Origin: Phycisphaerales bacterium | Lineage (GTDB): Bacteria; Planctomycetota; Phycisphaerae; Phycisphaerales; SM1A02 | Assembly: GCA_009691785.1 (NCBI GenBank) | Contig: SIAM01000003.1 | Coordinates: 1 to 64,000, forward strand | Direction: 5' to 3' | Length of the DNA: 64,000 nucleotides | Shown: positions 52,486 to 62,388 of the stretch, one piece after another | How the letters are laid out: every line of letters begins with the position of its first letter | Position numbering within the stretch: the first letter of the stretch is position 1 | Made by a program: the position numbers and the translations under genes | The notes under the pieces: model-generated | Told to the model about the DNA's origin: nothing | Seen by the model: only the letters and a program-made list of their open reading frames with translations | The model's database searches: none

Positions 52486-53715
52486 ATGCCAAGCGCGCTT
52501 TCAACAGTTCCAAATTCGCTCGGTCGCTTTGGTCCATATGGCGGCCGCTATGTGCCGGAAACATTGGTGCCCGCGCTTGAGCAACTTGAACTCGCCTATG
52601 CGGCAGCGCGCGCCGATCCAACATTCACCGCGCAACTGGATGAATTATTGCGCGACTTTGTGGGTCGCGAAACTCCTTTCGCGTTGGCGCCGCAACTCAC
52701 CAAGCGCGCGGGTGGCGCGCAACTGTGGCTCAAGCGCGAGGACCTGGCGCACACCGGCGCCCACAAGATCAACAACACAATGGGACAGGCGCTGTTGGCG
52801 CTGCGCATGGGCCGCACGCGCATCATCGCGGAAACTGGCGCGGGTCAACATGGCGTGGCAACCGCTACGGCATGCGCGCGCCTTGGTTTGAAGTGCGAGG
52901 TCTACATGGGCGCGGAGGATATTCGCCGCCAAGGGCTGAATGTTTTTCGCATGCGCCTGCTTGGCGCCAAAGTGCATGCGGTGGAAACTGGTAGTCGCAC
53001 ATTGAAGGACGCCACCAATGAAGCCATGCGTGATTGGATGGGAAGTGTTGGCGACACGCACTACATCATTGGCAGCGTTGTTGGTCCGCACCCATTTCCA
53101 ATGATGGTGCGCGACTTTCAAAGCGTGATTGGCCGCGAGTGCCGCGCGCAATGTTTGACGGCCACGGGTCGGCTTCCAGACGCGGTGATCGCGTGCGTCG
53201 GTGGCGGCAGCAACGCGGCTGGAATTTTTTATCCATTTGTGCAAGACGCCTCCGTGCGATTGATTGGCGTTGAAGCTGGCGGACGCGGCGCCAAAGCCGG
53301 CGATCACGCGGCGCCGCTCGCGCATGGAAGTCCAGGCGTGCTGCATGGATCGCTTTCATATGTGCTGCAAGACGCCGCGGGACAAACCGCCGACGTGCAT
53401 TCATGCAGCGCGGGCCTTGATTACCCAGGCGTTGGTCCAGAGCACAGTTGGTGGAAAGATTCCGGCCGCGTTCACTATGTCAGCGCCACGGATAATCAAG
53501 CGCTTGACGCGTTTCGCATTCTGTCGCAAGAAGAGGGAATTATTCCCGCGCTTGAAACCGCGCACGCGGTGCACGCGGCGCTTGAGCACGCGCGCACCCG
53601 CCCTGCCAACGAGATTGTGGTGATCAACGTTTCTGGCCGCGGCGACAAAGATGTGGTTGAGGCCATCCGTCTGCTGGAGTTGCGCGGCGATTCACTGCAT
53701 GCAAAAATGAAGTGA
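52486..53715 (+). CDS. trpB: Tryptophan synthase beta subunit
   Basis: Condenses indole and serine to tryptophan with PLP. 409 aa. PLP Lys94 in [62 protein letters not shown] phosphate loop, and [18 protein letters not shown]. All family blocks are intact (TrpB1 type). AGGA lies 9 bases before the ATG. trpA is not adjacent, so the operon is split. Confidence 0.96.
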   Translation: MPSALSTVPNSLGRFGPYGGRYVPETLVPALEQLELAYAAARADPTFTAQLDELLRDFVGRETPFALAPQLTKRAGGAQLWLKREDLAHTGAHKINNTMGQALLALRMGRTRIIAETGAGQHGVATATACARLGLKCEVYMGAEDIRRQGLNVFRMRLLGAKVHAVETGSRTLKDATNEAMRDWMGSVGDTHYIIGSVVGPHPFPMMVRDFQSVIGRECRAQCLTATGRLPDAVIACVGGGSNAAGIFYPFVQDASVRLIGVEAGGRGAKAGDHAAPLAHGSPGVLHGSLSYVLQDAAGQTADVHSCSAGLDYPGVGPEHSWWKDSGRVHYVSATDNQALDAFRILSQEEGIIPALETAHAVHAALEHARTRPANEIVVINVSGRGDKDVVEAIRLLELRGDSLHAKMK

Positions 53716-53847
53716 CGCGCGCGGCGCTTTGCATCAATCGAAGTTCATATTTAGGTGGATTCGAAAAGTGTGTGAAGATTCATCACAGGCGCAACAACCA
53801 ATGATCCTTGTTGCAATCTTGGCAACAGATTCCATTCAAAATAGAAA

Positions 53848-55236
53848 TCACTTCGCAACTTCCTTGGCCGCAGGTGGCGCGGGTGCGTCCGTCTTTGGCT
53901 TGGCGGCCTTGGTGGTTGCAACTTTCAAATCCACGGCGATCGGACAGTGGTCGCTGGCATAGCCCGCGGGCGGCTCATCTTTTTTGTAGTCGTAGTCGGA
54001 TCCCGGCATCAATGTTCCAAGCACAAAGAATGACTTTGGAACCGCCAGTTTCACCAGCGCGGGCGAAAGCAAGATGTAGTCTATGGATCGATTGGTGATG
54101 TGCGTGAGATAAAGATTCTTGGCGGCTTTTTTATCCGCTGATGTGACTTTGCCACCGCCCTGTGAAGTTGCGCCAGTGGTTGCGGCAGATTCATCGGCGT
54201 TTGCTTCATTGGATTCATCAGTGACAACGCCAGCGTCGACAGAATCATTCGCCGCGGATTTCTTGTCCTTGGCTTGCCCAGCCTCCGGGCGAAATTCATA
54301 GGCGCTCACCAAACCGGCGAATGCCTTGTCGCGATACAACTTTGCGGCCTTTTCCATTGGAGTGGCGTTGAAATCCCCCACCACGGCCAAAAGCGCGTCG
54401 GCGTTCTTGGCCAAATCCGCCTTCACCATTTCATTGATGCGCAGCGCCTCCAATTCGCGGTGATGCGCCGTCGCTTTGCCGCCAGCTTTGTGGTGCAACA
54501 CATACACGGTCAATGTTGTTTCGTCGGACAATTGAATCGCGACCTTCAACGGACTGCGTTGAAACTTCAACGGCTCTTTTTCTTTTGGATCGTCGCCCCA
54601 ACCTTCCTTCTTGCGTTGATCGGTGTCCTTGGGAATATATTTTTCCATGGGCGCCAAGTCCTCGCTGGTCCACACTTGCACATCCTTGATTGGAAATCGA
54701 CTCAGCAGCGATTGCTCAACTCCGCGGTAATAGCCCACTTCTTTGCTGGCCAGATATTCGTAGCCCATGTCCTTCAGATACGTGTCGCGAAACCAACGCA
54801 GCGCGTCCTCGCCCTCCACCTCTTCCAGGCAAAGCACATCCGCGTCCAAATCATGAATGGCTTTCGCCAGTGATTTGCAGCGGTCCTCGCTGGTTTGCAT
54901 TTTAATGTCGTCGTATTCGCCGGACAAATTTGGATCGTCAACGCCGTCAAAGAAATTTTCAATGTTGTACGCGCCCAGACGAATTGTTCCGGCGGCTTTG
55001 GGCGGCGCCTTGGCGATTCCAAAAATCAGACCGGCTTCGCGCTTGGGCTTCTTAGATTTTGTGGATGCGGATGTGGATGAAGGCTTACTTTTAGCGGAGT
55101 CTTTTTGCGCGGGCGCGGACTGCGGCGTCGTTTGGGTTGGCGTTGCCGTTGGCGTCACTGGCGGCGCAACTGCCGCCACAAAAAAAGTCGCAAGCACGGC
55201 GCACGCAATCAACGGAAGTTTCAAAATATTCATCAA
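53848..55236 (-). CDS. Exported endonuclease/exonuclease/phosphatase-fold protein
   Basis: 462 aa. Signal peptide (LPLIACAVLATFFVAAVA), a Lys/Ser/Thr-rich linker of about 50 residues, then the EEP domain: LGAYNIENFFDG, DVLCLEEVEGEDAL with the metal-binding Glu, LHHKAGG, VVGDFNATP, and ASDHCPIAVDL with the catalytic Asp-His. An Ala/Asp/Glu/Ser-rich insert (about 45 residues) splits the fold before SIDYILLS. Could be an extracellular nuclease or phosphodiesterase. A Pro/Ala/Lys tail ends the protein. Confidence 0.88.
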   Translation of the reverse strand: MMNILKLPLIACAVLATFFVAAVAPPVTPTATPTQTTPQSAPAQKDSAKSKPSSTSASTKSKKPKREAGLIFGIAKAPPKAAGTIRLGAYNIENFFDGVDDPNLSGEYDDIKMQTSEDRCKSLAKAIHDLDADVLCLEEVEGEDALRWFRDTYLKDMGYEYLASKEVGYYRGVEQSLLSRFPIKDVQVWTSEDLAPMEKYIPKDTDQRKKEGWGDDPKEKEPLKFQRSPLKVAIQLSDETTLTVYVLHHKAGGKATAHHRELEALRINEMVKADLAKNADALLAVVGDFNATPMEKAAKLYRDKAFAGLVSAYEFRPEAGQAKDKKSAANDSVDAGVVTDESNEANADESAATTGATSQGGGKVTSADKKAAKNLYLTHITNRSIDYILLSPALVKLAVPKSFFVLGTLMPGSDYDYKKDEPPAGYASDHCPIAVDLKVATTKAAKPKTDAPAPPAAKEVAK

Positions 55237-55279
55237 CGCAGTGTACGAATGACACGCGCACTTGGGCTACTATCAATTT

Positions 55280-57256
55280 ATGTCCCTACGCCGTGGAAGC
55301 CGCCGTTTGTATCGTGAATATTTGGCCAGCCTGCGTGAACGCAAGAAGAAAGCCAAACTTGAGCCCGTGGCTATTTCATGGCATGGTTCCGAGCGCAGTC
55401 TGCGGCGCAACCGAACATTTGGGCAACTGTTCAAATCTTTTCTTGGTGAATTGCGTCCGCACCGCGCGCCCATGTTGTTCACGCTTTGTACCGTCGCGCT
55501 TGGCGCCGCGCTCACGCTTATTCCGCCCGCGGCCACCAAGCTTGCCATTGACAATGTCTTCATTGGCTCGCCGCTTCCGCAGTGGGTCGATCGAATTATT
55601 CCCGCCAACATCAGCGGCGATCGCACCACCTTGTTGGGTTGGATCGCCGCCAGCATTTTGGTTGTGAGCCTGATTGGAACAACATTTAGTATCGCGGGGC
55701 GTTGGCAAGCCACGCGCATCACCAAGCGATTGCAGGCGCACATTCGCCGCAAGACTTTCGAACACGCGGTGCATTTACCTCTGCACCGTGTGTGGCAAAT
55801 GAAATCGGGCGGCGTGGCTAGTTTGCTGCGCGAGGACGCCGGCGGCGTGGCCGAACTTGTGTTCAACATGTTGTACAACCCGTTCCGCGCCATTGTGCAA
55901 CTGGTTGGCATTCTCACTATTTTGGCGATCACGGATTATCGTTTGCTGCTTGGCGCAACCATGTTGCTTCCAGTTGTGTGGCTGAGTCATTGGACTTGGA
56001 TTGGCCGCATTCGTCCGCTGTACCGCGACATTCGCCAGCAACGCACCGATGTTGACTCACACGCCACGGAGGCTTTTGGCGGCATGCGCGTGGTGCGCGC
56101 CTTCGCGCGTGAGCAAAGCGAGTCGTCGCGATTTTTGCGCGGCAGCCATCTCATGGCGCGCCAGGAAATTTTAACGTGGTGGTGGAGCCGCGGAATTGAA
56201 TTGGCGTGGGCGCTTCTAATTCCAACCGCTAGCGCGTTATTGCTGTGGTACGGCGGAAAACAAGTCATTTCTGGCACGCTCACTCCCGGCGATTTGGTTT
56301 TGTTTCTCACCTATTTGGCCATGTTGCTTGGACCACTGGAGGCGCTTGCCAGCAGCGCCACCAATTTTCAAACCAATCTCGCCGGCTACGACCGCACGCT
56401 TGATGTGCTGAATGAAACCACCGAATTGCCCGACCGCCCCAACGCGTTGCGGCTTGACCGCGCGCGCATGCTGGGCGCGATGCGCATTGAGGATGTGCAA
56501 TTTAGTTACCCTAAATCAAATACTTCCGTGATCAACGGCGTCACGTTTGATGTTCTTCCCGGCGAAACTGTTGCGTTTGTTGGCGCAAGCGGCGCTGGCA
56601 AGACCACGCTGTGCAATCTCATCGCGCGCTTCTTTGATCCAACCGCCGGCCGCATCTTGATCGACGGCACGGACTTGCGCGACTATCGGCTGCATGATTG
56701 GCGCAGCATGCTTGGCATTGTTGAACAAGACGTTTTTCTTTTCGATGGCACCATCGCCGACAATATTTCCTACGGGCGCAAGCACGCCACGCAGAACGAC
56801 ATTGAGCAGGCCGCCATGCTGGCATGTTCCCACGGGTTCATCAACGAAATGCCCAAGCAATATCTCACGCGCATTGGCGAGCGTGGCGTGCGGCTTTCGG
56901 GTGGCCAGCGTCAACGCCTGGCAATCGCGCGCGCGGTGCTGGCGGATCCGCGCGTTCTGATTTTGGACGAGGCCACCAGCAATCTGGATGTCGAGAGTGA
57001 ATTGTTCATTCAAGAGGGATTGGTCAATCTCATGCGCAATCGAACTTCATTTGTCATTGCGCACCGGCTTTCAACCATCCGCAACGCGCACAAGATTGTG
57101 GTGCTCAAGAACGGCTTGGTGGCGGAGGTTGGATCGCACGAGCAACTCATGGCGCGCGGCGGCTCCTATCACGACATGGTAGTGATTCAAACATCGCGGC
57201 CAGAAACTAAAAAAGTGGAAGCCGTGGAACCTGCTGAGGCATCTTCACACGCCTGA
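55280..57256 (+). CDS. MsbA-like ABC exporter (fused permease-ATPase)
   Basis: 658 aa. Six-helix exporter domain (residues about 45-340) and ATPase with Walker A FVGASGAGKTTL, signature RLSGGQRQRLAIARAVL, Walker B VLILDEATSNLD and His switch FVIAHRLS. Typical of lipid A/lipid or drug flippases. ATG at 55280 (MSLRRGS) preferred over a TTG at 55262. Its last 12 bases overlap the end of the convergent glycosyltransferase gene. Substrate unknown; the carotenoid cluster next door is on the other strand. Confidence 0.9.
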   Translation: MSLRRGSRRLYREYLASLRERKKKAKLEPVAISWHGSERSLRRNRTFGQLFKSFLGELRPHRAPMLFTLCTVALGAALTLIPPAATKLAIDNVFIGSPLPQWVDRIIPANISGDRTTLLGWIAASILVVSLIGTTFSIAGRWQATRITKRLQAHIRRKTFEHAVHLPLHRVWQMKSGGVASLLREDAGGVAELVFNMLYNPFRAIVQLVGILTILAITDYRLLLGATMLLPVVWLSHWTWIGRIRPLYRDIRQQRTDVDSHATEAFGGMRVVRAFAREQSESSRFLRGSHLMARQEILTWWWSRGIELAWALLIPTASALLLWYGGKQVISGTLTPGDLVLFLTYLAMLLGPLEALASSATNFQTNLAGYDRTLDVLNETTELPDRPNALRLDRARMLGAMRIEDVQFSYPKSNTSVINGVTFDVLPGETVAFVGASGAGKTTLCNLIARFFDPTAGRILIDGTDLRDYRLHDWRSMLGIVEQDVFLFDGTIADNISYGRKHATQNDIEQAAMLACSHGFINEMPKQYLTRIGERGVRLSGGQRQRLAIARAVLADPRVLILDEATSNLDVESELFIQEGLVNLMRNRTSFVIAHRLSTIRNAHKIVVLKNGLVAEVGSHEQLMARGGSYHDMVVIQTSRPETKKVEAVEPAEASSHA

Positions 57257-58387
57257 GACGCGCCCGCGCCACGCGCGCCGACCCGTTCTTGACAGCCACC
57301 AACTTCGCCATTGAATTACGGTCATCAACAACATGGCCACTGGATGCAGCGCCACGCCAATCCACGGTTGATGAAATCGCCTCGCCAGCAAAGCGCGCGT
57401 AACAATGCCCGCCAGCGAGGCCGCCAGCAAGCAGCCCAACGCGACGGTTGAAAGTTGCATTCCAAACAGCCACGCCACCAACAACGCCGCGGGAACAACA
57501 TGGCCCAACACATGCAGCGTGGTGAACACAAGAAGCGTGGTCATGGAACCCAAACCTTCAAAGGCGTTCTTGGTGAAACCTTTCCATGTCGCGGCGAATC
57601 CCTTGTACATGCGCACGCTTAGAAAATCCGTGGCGTCAAACAAATCAGTGCGCCCGCCAGTGGCGCGAACGGCGCGCGGCAATTGAATGCCATCATGCAT
57701 GCTGTTCTTGAACGCGCGGTGGCCGCCAGCGCGCAACCATGCGTCGCGCTTCACCAGCAAATATTGCCCGCAGCCCGCGCCCAAACTTTGCCGCGCGTCG
57801 CTGCGCATCAACGCCATGGGCAAATAGCCCAGCAGCACAAAGTGAATCAGCGGCACCACCATGGCCTCGCCCACGGAGGCGCAGATTTGCCGCGGAAATG
57901 TGCTCACTAAATCACTGTTGCTGTCCTGCGCATATTGCAAACCAAGCGCCACGGCTTGCGGGGAAAATCGCACATCGGCGTCGGTGAACAGCAACCACTG
58001 CGCGCTTGACGCTTGTCCCATTTGCTCGCAACCCCACTGTTTTCCATTCCAACCCGCCTCCATGGTCACCGTGGCAACGCTTCGGCAACGCGCGTCGCGC
58101 TGACACATGTCTGCGATGATCGCGGGCGTTTCATCTTGGCTTTGATCGTCGTACATCAGCACTTCAACGGCGGCATGTTCGCTTGCAAGAATTCCTTGCA
58201 CGCACGCTTGAATGTTGGCGGCCTCGTTGCGCGCGGGAACGCACACGGAAACTTCGGCGCGCGCGCCAATCGATCGGCCGCGAACTTTCGGAGCTTGAAA
58301 TAAAACCAAATTCACGCACGTCATGCCCAGCGGCAACGCGGCGCAGGACAACGATCCAATGGCGAGCACTTCAAGCAGCATGTTCAA
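57245..58387 (-). CDS. crtQ: Family 2 glycosyltransferase, CrtQ-like
   Basis: 380 aa with one N-terminal and several C-terminal membrane helices. GT-A fold: VSVCVPARNEAANIQACVQG, LMYDDQSQDETPAII, WNGKQWGCEQMG, LLFTDADVRFSP (DxD) and an IQLPRAVRATGG acceptor region. Length and membrane pattern match CrtQ, which glycosylates diaponeurosporenoic acid. The position at the end of the carotenoid operon, 25 bases after the acyltransferase, supports this; on its own it could also be a hopanoid-type glycosyltransferase. Confidence 0.8.
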   Translation of the reverse strand: MNMLLEVLAIGSLSCAALPLGMTCVNLVLFQAPKVRGRSIGARAEVSVCVPARNEAANIQACVQGILASEHAAVEVLMYDDQSQDETPAIIADMCQRDARCRSVATVTMEAGWNGKQWGCEQMGQASSAQWLLFTDADVRFSPQAVALGLQYAQDSNSDLVSTFPRQICASVGEAMVVPLIHFVLLGYLPMALMRSDARQSLGAGCGQYLLVKRDAWLRAGGHRAFKNSMHDGIQLPRAVRATGGRTDLFDATDFLSVRMYKGFAATWKGFTKNAFEGLGSMTTLLVFTTLHVLGHVVPAALLVAWLFGMQLSTVALGCLLAASLAGIVTRALLARRFHQPWIGVALHPVAMLLMTVIQWRSWWLSRTGRRAWRGRVSGV

Positions 58388-58412
58388 CTTGCCATTTCAT
58401 TGCGTATTCGTT

Positions 58413-59216
58413 TCAGCGCCGCGGATTGACGGGCGCAATTCTGTGCTTCATTTCAATGCCTGGATTTTTGCCGCGCGCCTTCAGCCACAAATCATAAAGG
58501 GGATTAATTTTATTGCCGCGGTCGCCCAGAATGGATTCGAATAAATTTGGATCGCGCGATTTCACCGCGTCGGCAAGCAACCGTTGATTGCACTCCATGA
58601 CTTCGCCAAGCTGCCGCTGCCAACTTGCGGTGGAACGTTTTTCGGGCGGCGCAATCTCGGCCACGCTTAGAAATATTTCAGGGCGTTGATCCTGCCAAAA
58701 ACCATATTCGCACGAGATTCGCCACACGCGCATGTCGGGATTTCTAGCCAAGATGGCCGACGCGCCCGGCCGCGGGCGAACTTCATTGCGCACATCCACA
58801 AAGCGCCCTTGCGGCGTCAGTGAAATCATGAGCCGCGGCAATTCACTTATACGCTTTTGCACATACTCCGTCATCTGCGTCAGAGACTCCGTGCGATCTG
58901 GATCAATTCCAAACAATCCGCACTTGCGCAAAAATTGAAATCGCTCCAACTGTGTCCGATCCATGGGCGTGATATTGGTGCGATTCTTAAAATACAAATG
59001 CCGCAGCGCAAACATGAGCATGGGGTCCCACCAACTGCAATGATTCATGATCAGCATGCTGGCGTTGGGCTCGCGCGCAAGCTCATCAAAGGCAGGGCGA
59101 TTTCCAGCGAGCACGCGCACGGCGTGAAATTTTTTCTGAATCAAGCGCTTGGCGTACCAACACACCATGTTGGCGAAGGGCATGTTCCAAGCATCCGCAA
59201 GAATTTCGCCACTCAC
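58413..59216 (-). CDS. crtO: Acyltransferase, CrtO-like (PlsC superfamily)
   Basis: 267 aa. The catalytic HxxxxD is NHCSWWD, followed by ISLTPQGRFVDVRNEVRPRPG. A GTG at 59216 overlaps the desaturase stop (GTGA), which gives the best start; a longer ATG reading overlaps the upstream gene by 79 bases. It should add a fatty acid to the sugar of the glycosylated carotenoid, as CrtO does in the staphyloxanthin pathway. The neighbours make the assignment; sequence alone shows only a lysophospholipid-acyltransferase-type fold. Confidence 0.78.
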   Translation of the reverse strand: MSGEILADAWNMPFANMVCWYAKRLIQKKFHAVRVLAGNRPAFDELAREPNASMLIMNHCSWWDPMLMFALRHLYFKNRTNITPMDRTQLERFQFLRKCGLFGIDPDRTESLTQMTEYVQKRISELPRLMISLTPQGRFVDVRNEVRPRPGASAILARNPDMRVWRISCEYGFWQDQRPEIFLSVAEIAPPEKRSTASWQRQLGEVMECNQRLLADAVKSRDPNLFESILGDRGNKINPLYDLWLKARGKNPGIEMKHRIAPVNPRR

Positions 59217-60814
59217 AACGCGGCGACCATTTCTTGCGGCGAGGTGGACGCATGATTGTTTGTTGGCATGGTTGGAATCGCCACGGCGCAATCCTCACAC
59301 ACGGCGCGCGCCGCGGTGACGCCACTCATCAACACCATGGGCACGCCCGGTCCAGGATTTGTGCTTCCACCAACCAGATATAAATTGCGCAACACGCGGC
59401 TGCGATTGCGCGGCTTGAAGCCGCCATGCAACCGCCCGTGGCTGGCCAAACCATAAATGGCGCCGCCCTCGGCGTTGTACATGCGGTCAATTGCACTTGG
59501 CGTGAGATTTTTTTCCACCACAATGCGGCTCTCAATGTCAGACATTCCAAACCGCTTGAGCTTGTCCAAAATCACCGGTCGATATTGCTCCAGCAATCCG
59601 CCGGGCCCATCCCATACGTGGTGCGCGCGCAGATACGGTGTGTGCACCAAAATATAAAGCGACTCGCAACCCGCGGGCGCTTGATTGGCGTCACTGCGGC
59701 TGGGAACGCACACATACAAAGACGGATCACGCGCGGGAATTCCAGCGCCGTAAATATCCGCGAACTCCTGGGTGGAGTAGCGACTGAACATGAAGTTGTG
59801 GTGCAGCAAGTGGTCGTATTGACGGTTCAATCCCAGATACAACACCACGCCGCTGCACGCGGGCGTATATTTTTTGGCAATGCGCCGCTGCTCGCGCGCG
59901 CCGCGTGGCGACGACACAAGATCGCGATAGGTGCGCTGCACATCGCAATTGCTCACCACCACATCGGCCAACAATTCACGGCCATCTTCCAAAGCAACGC
60001 CCGTGGCGTGACCGCCCTGCTCCAAGATTTTTTTCACGCCCACGCCGTTGAGCAGCGTGGCGTTCTCCTCGCGCAAGATGCGCTCCAAACTTTTGGCCAC
60101 TTGGCGCGTTCCACCCATGCTGTACCAGCAACCGTGATCCACTTGCGCCGCGGCGATCAAACCCAGAATGGCCGGCGCCAGAAATGGACTTGATCCCACA
60201 TATTGCAAAAAGTGCTCGCTCAGTTGCTGCAAATGCGGCTCATGAATCCATCGATGCGCCGTGGCCGCAACCGTGCTGTGCAATCTCATGGCCAGAACAT
60301 CGCCTATCAATCCCGACTTGCTTGAGGGCGGCTGGCGGATTAAATCTGAAATGCCTTGCAGGTCCTTGTAAAAGAAAACCTTCTCGCTTAGGCGGTACAT
60401 GCGGCGGCTCCACGCCACGAATTTTTCCCAACCTTCGCCCACAGCCGCGCCAGGAAATTGCCTATTCATGGCGCTCTTCATGGCCTGAACATCCGACAGC
60501 AAATCTATTTTTGTTCCATCCTCGTAGAAACATCTCCACTGCGGATCAAGGCGCACCAGTTGCAAATAGTCCTGCACGCGCCGACCACTGCGCACAATAA
60601 TTCCGCGCACAACATCCGGCATGGTGAGAATGGTTGGACCCATGTCAAACTTGAATCCCTGCTCTTGCAGCACATTCATTTTGCCGCCCATGTGCGCGTT
60701 CTTTTCAACCACCGTCACCGCGAAGCCGGCGCTGGTTAATTCCACGGCTGATGCCAGGCCAGCCAATCCGCCGCCAATAATAATCGCCGTTGGTTTGGAC
60801 TTGGTGGTGATCAT
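59213..60814 (-). CDS. crtP: Carotenoid oxidase/desaturase, CrtP-like (4,4'-diaponeurosporene oxygenase)
   Basis: 533 aa flavoprotein. FAD-binding IIIGGGLAGLASAVEL at the N-terminus, MGPTILTMPDV, RLDPQWRCFYEDGT, LQYVGSSPFLAPAILGL, LLHHNFMFSRYS and the C-terminal LYLVGGSTNPGPGVPMVLMSG. The QWR-F--DGT, YVGSS--AP and HHNF-F blocks fit CrtP better than CrtN as I remember those sequences. It would oxidise the terminal methyl to an aldehyde. Coupled to the aldehyde dehydrogenase by an ATGA overlap and to the acyltransferase by GTGA. Confidence 0.85.
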   Translation of the reverse strand: MITTKSKPTAIIIGGGLAGLASAVELTSAGFAVTVVEKNAHMGGKMNVLQEQGFKFDMGPTILTMPDVVRGIIVRSGRRVQDYLQLVRLDPQWRCFYEDGTKIDLLSDVQAMKSAMNRQFPGAAVGEGWEKFVAWSRRMYRLSEKVFFYKDLQGISDLIRQPPSSKSGLIGDVLAMRLHSTVAATAHRWIHEPHLQQLSEHFLQYVGSSPFLAPAILGLIAAAQVDHGCWYSMGGTRQVAKSLERILREENATLLNGVGVKKILEQGGHATGVALEDGRELLADVVVSNCDVQRTYRDLVSSPRGAREQRRIAKKYTPACSGVVLYLGLNRQYDHLLHHNFMFSRYSTQEFADIYGAGIPARDPSLYVCVPSRSDANQAPAGCESLYILVHTPYLRAHHVWDGPGGLLEQYRPVILDKLKRFGMSDIESRIVVEKNLTPSAIDRMYNAEGGAIYGLASHGRLHGGFKPRNRSRVLRNLYLVGGSTNPGPGVPMVLMSGVTAARAVCEDCAVAIPTMPTNNHASTSPQEMVAAL

Positions 60815-62271
60815 TTGGACAACTCTTTGCGCGCCGCGGCGGCCATTTCATGCTCTTCACGCACGCGTTCAAACTTTGGCGCGCTCAAATTCTTTTTCCA
60901 CGCCACAGGCTTGGCTTGACTCATCCATTTGATGAACGTGGAAAGACCTTGCACAACTTTCACGCTGGGCATGTCCGCCACTGGAAGCCAACGCGCCGTT
61001 GTGGTGGTGGCCACGGCGCGCGTCAGGTGCAGCAATCCCTCCACGCCACGGCTGGTTCCCCAACCACTTTGCCCAAATCCCGCAATGGCAAGCGCCGGAT
61101 GCCCCGTTGGCAACACGCAGTCATTGAGCGTGATCACGCTCACGCCAAGCCGCTTCTTCAGGTCATCGTCACGCGCAATGCGGCTTGTGTCGCGCGTAAA
61201 AATACTGGCCGCAAGATGGTGATTGCCTTGGCCATGAAATTCAATCGCTTGTTCAAAATGATCCACGGGCACAACCGAAATCACTGGACCAAAATAATTT
61301 CCCTCCACCAGATTTGCTTCCATGGGGCAATCCACAATCGCAAGCGGCCGCAACCAACCCGCGCGCGCGCCATCCATCACCGCGGAAAGACTGCGCCCAC
61401 CGCTGGCCACGGCTTGGCGGGCAAGTTCCTCGCAGCGTTGCGCGGCGGCGTGATCGATTAATTGCACAGGCCGCGCGCCCGCGGCATGCGGAGCAAGCGC
61501 CTCAAGAAATTTTTTGTAGCAACCGCGCTGCACAAACACCCGCCGCGGAGCCATGCATGTTTGCCCCGCGTTCATGGTGCACGCCATCCAAATACTTTTT
61601 GCGGCCTTGATGACGTTGGCGTCTTCCAACACAAACGCGGAGTCTTGCCCACTCAATTCCAACGTTGATGGAGTCAGCGTTTCAGCGCAGTGCGCGGCCA
61701 CGGCCCGACCCGTGGAGGTTCCACCAGTGAATATCACATGGTCAAATCCGCCGGTCTCAAGCGCGTCGCGACCCGCTTGTGGCGATGAACCAATCACCCG
61801 CAACACGCCATCTGGCAAACCACATGCCTGCGCAATGTCAAGCAACTGCCCTTGACTGCGCGGACTGCGCTCCGATGGCTTCACCACCACGGTGTTGCCC
61901 GCGACAATGGCTTGCAACAATTGAATTCCAAGCAAGCCCACGGGATAATTCCATGTGGCAATGATCAACACGCGGCCCAGCGGAACTCTGCTCAGGCGCA
62001 AGGAGCGGCCCATCATCCACCAAGGTTTACCGCCCATGCGTTGCGACTTGAGAATTGCGCGCGCGCATTTTCTGTGCCAGCGAATCGAGGCGATCAATGG
62101 CAGCAACTCGCTGACATACGCCTCCTCTCTTGGCTTTCCAATTTCATCGGAAATTTGTTGCGCCATTTCCAGGGCGTGAAATGCGACAGCGGCCTCGAAC
62201 TTGCGCAGCCAAGCGTGCCGCGCATTCCAAAGAAATTGTGCCGTTGAATGTCTAGACTGCAAAGTACCCAT
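60811..62271 (-). CDS. Aldehyde dehydrogenase (carotenoid aldehyde oxidation, AldH-like)
   Basis: 486 aa. Active Cys239 in NAGQTCMAP, Glu205 in LELSG, VIFTGGTSTGRAVA nucleotide loop, and ATWNYPVGLLGIQLLQAIVAGN. First gene of the minus-strand carotenoid operon. In the C30 pathway such an enzyme oxidises diaponeurosporenal to the acid before glycosylation. The neighbourhood, not the sequence, gives this substrate. Confidence 0.85.
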   Translation of the reverse strand: MGTLQSRHSTAQFLWNARHAWLRKFEAAVAFHALEMAQQISDEIGKPREEAYVSELLPLIASIRWHRKCARAILKSQRMGGKPWWMMGRSLRLSRVPLGRVLIIATWNYPVGLLGIQLLQAIVAGNTVVVKPSERSPRSQGQLLDIAQACGLPDGVLRVIGSSPQAGRDALETGGFDHVIFTGGTSTGRAVAAHCAETLTPSTLELSGQDSAFVLEDANVIKAAKSIWMACTMNAGQTCMAPRRVFVQRGCYKKFLEALAPHAAGARPVQLIDHAAAQRCEELARQAVASGGRSLSAVMDGARAGWLRPLAIVDCPMEANLVEGNYFGPVISVVPVDHFEQAIEFHGQGNHHLAASIFTRDTSRIARDDDLKKRLGVSVITLNDCVLPTGHPALAIAGFGQSGWGTSRGVEGLLHLTRAVATTTTARWLPVADMPSVKVVQGLSTFIKWMSQAKPVAWKKNLSAPKFERVREEHEMAAAARKELSK

Positions 62272-62314
62272 GGGATATTCAGTTTAACCTACCCAACCAT
62301 TCGACCACATTGAC

Positions 62315-62343
62315 TTGACAGATTCACCGCCTCCCATTTCACA
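62315..62343 (+). promoter_or_regulatory. Weak promoter candidate for the CrtN-like gene
   Basis: TTGACA (62315-62320) matches a -35 consensus; 17 bases on, TTCACA (62338-62343) is a poor -10. It lies in the 117-base divergent gap between the aldehyde dehydrogenase and desaturase genes, which must hold promoters for both directions. Confidence 0.25.
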
Positions 62344-62388
62344 AACAAATTTGCAATCATCGCCAAACCGTCCGTCAATCGCCTCCAA